A DNA stretch of 64,000 nucleotides, from NCBI GenBank assembly GCA_026874595.1, contig CM049313.1, forward strand, positions 71,788,659 through 71,852,658, given 5' to 3'. Positions 60,241 through 64,000 of this stretch are shown here, piece by piece. The stretch comes from Sipunculus nudus. Taxonomy: Eukaryota; Annelida; Sipuncula; Golfingiida; Sipunculidae. The position numbers and the translations under genes were made by a program. Position 1 is the first letter of the stretch. Every line of letters begins with the position of its first letter. The notes under the pieces were generated by a model that was not told the origin of the DNA, ran no database searches, and worked only from the letters and a program-made list of their open reading frames with translations.

Positions 60241-63200
60241 AGCTGATACAAAAAAATTCCAGAACCGCAAACCTGCTTAGATTTCTGAATAACTGGAAAA
60301 CCTAGATGATCGGTTTCCTCGATTTTACTCGGAGAAACAAATAACAGAACCCGTCATTTTACAGAGACATTGTCGAGGTTCATTTGATTGACAACCATTA
60401 TACAGAAAAAAAAACAAAGCATTCCCGAATTAGAGGTTACGAGAATATTACCGGCCATGCAATCTTCAATGAAACTCCAAACTACATTCAATATGATTCT
60501 GTCAAAGTTAGGAAACTGCACGACTGTATATGGGCCATACTATTGATCGATACACGTTGACAAACACGTTTCAAAACATCTACAGTTCTCAACGTTTCTT
60601 CGGTATAGTTTTACATACACGTATTAGCTATACATACAAACGCAACAGGAACACTTTTGTTGATATGCAACACCGCTGAAATAGAATTATTTCTCTGGCC
60701 CCGCTGAAGGACCTGGAGGCTGTAATAAACACTTTGTAAATGCCGTTTATTGTTTAGTCAGAGTAAGGTTTCAACATTAACCATGGCTGTTTCTAAATAT
60801 GGTCTTAAACTTGTGTCTGTAACGAATTTATTTCTCCGATACCATATAACATTATTATATGTCGTACTTGTATTCATCTTGTTCTTGTTTGAATCTTCTG
60901 TATGTCATTGAAGCTAAATATAGGGGTTACATATTGAACGGTTGGCGGTTTAAAGGGGCATCAGGTTTCATAACTGAATGCCTGTTGATTCTCCAAATGG
61001 ACGTGCGCAATAATATACCAACCCTCATGACATTAAGAGCGATCAATACAAAGATTCCTTTTCAAACCACTTCCAACACTATGTATGCACCCACAGATGA
61101 ATCCATTCTAAGACTCATAAATGAACGGCGCAGTGAAAGGCGGACAATCGAATACACCTGATGTATGTAACACCTAGTAAATCATTCCATCATTTAATAA
61201 GACAAAATTAGCTCTTATGTGATCGATAATAGGTATTTTACTTGTCTCGAACAGATTTTATGAAGATGAAAAGTTTCCGTTCAGAGGAACCGCTCACGGC
61301 AACCCAATCCTTTATTATCTAAAAGGGGTCGATTTGATGCCTGCTGATGACAAAATACTTGTTCGAAGAACGAGATTAGGATGCATTTACAAAACAGTGA
61401 CAAATTAATAACCTACGTACTCTCCGTCTGTATGGGATTTTATTACCACCCGCTGTTCCAGGGAGCACATGCAGTGTCCACTTGTCCTACATACTTTCAC
61501 AGCCGTTTAATCAAGGGTGCCATATAACTATTAGTTTTCTTTCGAAAACGAATATATGTATGCCATGAAGTTCTTTTAAAAAATGTAGGTATTTTATTCA
61601 GGGTATGAAAGTGTTCATTCACTGCTGGGGTTATTTATATGGCACTTGGGCCAAGAAGATGTGTCCATATTGACCTGCACACAAGTCAGTTTCAACAAAT
61701 CATTGATGAAAGGACTCCTGAAAACCTGATTACAAGATAATTGTGCATTAATTATCTTTAAAAGATCTTGTACAGACATCTGCTGAGTTATAGTTTTGGA
61801 GTTATCGCTTTACTGGCTCTAAATCATTATTTTGAGTAGTATATCTTTTATTTAGTTTTGTGATTGCTTTTAAATTTTTAATAATTAATTATGTTTAGAA
61901 ATTTAAAAATGAAAGATATTCTAATATTTATAGATATTCTAGTTAGACTACATTTATTTCAAAATTAAAGACGGTATCTCACATGTTGCTTTAAAATTAA
62001 TTGTCACATTAACAGATATATATATATATAATAGTGTAGGGGTATAATGTAACCAAACGTAACGAAAAATAAACTGATTCCTTATTACAATCGTTGAAAT
62101 AAATATATTTTAAATTGATAATGTCCCCATTGAAATATGAATAGTTACACCCAAGTACAGAATGTGCAATCTACATTTTCTAATTTATATTTCAGAGTTC
62201 TGAAATTTTAACATAACTTTACTCCATGTACAATTTTTCCTTTTCAGGTTTATCAGTTATCGGTTACAGTATTTACGCAGTCTCCATTTATTATGTATCT
62301 TAGATAATACATTATGCCCTGTAAGGTCAGGCATGCTACGTACATTAGGTCATGTATTACAGATATAGTAACACTTGCAGTGTTTTCGAGTATCCGGTTT
62401 TAGGTAAATTATCAGATCCAACAGAAACATTTTTTGTGTAATCAATAAATCTTATCCAAATTACTCTTTCTGAGAGTGTAGAAAGGTCAGTTATACGTAA
62501 CGACCCTTGCAATTAAACTATGAGATAAAAACAACTGTATTACCTTGTTAAAATGCTAGGGTTACCTTAACGATCTGGACTAGGAGATTTCCCTCTGTCT
62601 TGAAATAAGTGTTCGTCCTGGGCTCTACTGGAGGGTCCTCGCGCTTGTTGCTTCCGATCTCAAGTATCTCCTTTGGAAACGTTTGGTTCAATACCTTTCC
62701 ACCGGCCCATTAGCACTGATTCTATAGTCACAAGTTCCTGGAGACTGGTTGTTGCCTTGTGTTTTCCCCCTTTATGCCTGTATCGAAGACCTGATCCGAA
62801 ACTGAACGACTTCACTTGTATGGCTGGTCCCGCTCAGACGTCATAATCCGTTTACATACATACAAACATGCAGATATCTTCCTCGTGGTATATAATGCAC
62901 GTTATACGTAATTTGCTTTATGTTGAGCGATGTTTTGATTTTGGTTCCGTGATGACCCAGTCGGCAATAACAGGGTTGTCCAGCCACGTATAGCTCTGCG
63001 GACAAACGCATCTATTAGCGGTGTCTGTGTCTTTGCCAAGTTATTATTCATAGCAGATATTGGAGACTGCGGGCAGCCAGGCGGGAAGGCAGACGACTTG
63101 AGAATTTCTATTTATACATAGCACGGAAGCTTATTAGCTTTTTGTTAAAGCAGCTCCTGACGGCTCAGGTATGAATTTACTCATTGTGAGTCAAAACCCG

Positions 63201-64000
63201 GAATGAAATGTGTGGTCTCCCGCGAACAATGCAGATTACAGGTTTTGGTATTCAACTCTGATCGGCTATCGACTCTTTATGCTGATATACCAGTAACCTG
63301 AGACATGATCCTTTTAGGGGGACCATCTTTTTGAAACAGCCTTTGAATACGGAATTCATCGATCTGTTTCTGCCCTCGCCTTTGATGCTTTAGAGATAAA
63401 TTGATAAGAGTTAATATGGTAAGAAAGCTCACTGCACGGTTTGTCTAACTGCAGACTAAATCTGATCGAGCACACAAACATGAACCCTCATGGCAACTTC
63501 GCATAAGCAACAGCTCATCCATTATTTTAAATTTATTAAATCTACACTGGAAATATTTTACATAAAAGTGTGAAATATTTAATCTTTTTAATTAAAATAT
63601 AATCGTATCATTCACAGGAATCTCTTCGAATCTTCGTGCATGCAAGCTCCAATCCCACCCTTGTGCAGTACGAAATGAAACAAAACTGTACAAAACATAT
63701 ATTAAACTGTGTTTTATTTATGTATTTTGTTAATTTGACCGCGTAATGTTTATTTTTGGATGTTATACAAAATGCCTGCTTCAATATCCCATGGGTCACT
63801 CAGGATTTTATATGAAATTTCAATGCAAAGTTGGCAAATCATAGGTGACGCGATTCTGAAGACACACACAATAAAAAAGTATTGAAAATATAAACTCAGG
63901 GTATTTCATGAATTATATTGATGATCCATCGTTCGTTGTAGTGCCTGCAAAAAATATGTAGATTAATAAGACTGTCAGCGTGTTTCAACTGTAACTCGTT
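60241..64000. other. Intergenic; nothing recognised
   Basis: AT-rich. Short (TA)n at 62016-62031. Open frames of 60-100 codons lack protein-like features. Confidence 0.5.

Overview
The window looks like nuclear DNA of a marine invertebrate, most probably a lophotrochozoan (mollusc- or brachiopod-like). The reasons are a low GC content, very sparse genes, many (TA)n, (GT)n and (ATT)n microsatellites, long poly-C/poly-G tracts, decayed LINE, LTR and hAT-like elements, and a FoxQ2 forkhead gene of the invertebrate type. The taxon is an inference. No rRNA, functional tRNA, CRISPR or operon structure was seen.

Layout. Positions 1-2579 hold a decayed non-LTR retrotransposon on the minus strand, running off the left edge and carrying a 110-bp tandem duplication. 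Positions 5499-6386 (minus) encode a single-exon FoxQ2 transcription factor with an N-terminal EH1-like motif. Three further long open frames lie at 16540-18288 (+), 30103-31467 (-) and 57575-58972 (-). They encode unrecognised, highly charged, apparently disordered proteins of 582, 454 and 465 aa. All three share a short N-terminal helical module with the core pattern Y-x-[KQ]-E-[LF]...S-M-x-x-Y-[ST], which makes them a dispersed paralogous family. The + gene also has an RVxF-type PP1-docking motif and two upstream ATGs that overlap its start.

Mobile DNA. The most striking item is a 430-bp LTR-retrotransposon miniature (TRIM) at 48034-48463. Its two 157-bp LTRs each carry a tRNA-like pol III A/B box pair; a perfect tRNA-Pro primer-binding site follows the 5' LTR and a purine tract precedes the 3' LTR. 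At 46584-47680 lies a long-terminal-inverted-repeat (foldback-type) element. Both of its arms contain a 21-bp palindromic minisatellite in mirror orientation, 4 units on one side and about 10 on the other. A 789-bp solo LTR (23991-24779) sits inside a hAT-like MITE, and a second hAT-like MITE is at 40906-41303.

The rest is intergenic DNA with minisatellites (44391-44834, 53627-54065, 52823-52915) and simple repeats. FoxQ2 is a known developmental regulator. No functional link to the three paralogous genes can be shown from sequence; they are simply neighbours. All CDS starts were moved to the first ATG after an in-frame stop, because the longest frames of three of the genes begin at TTG or GTG.
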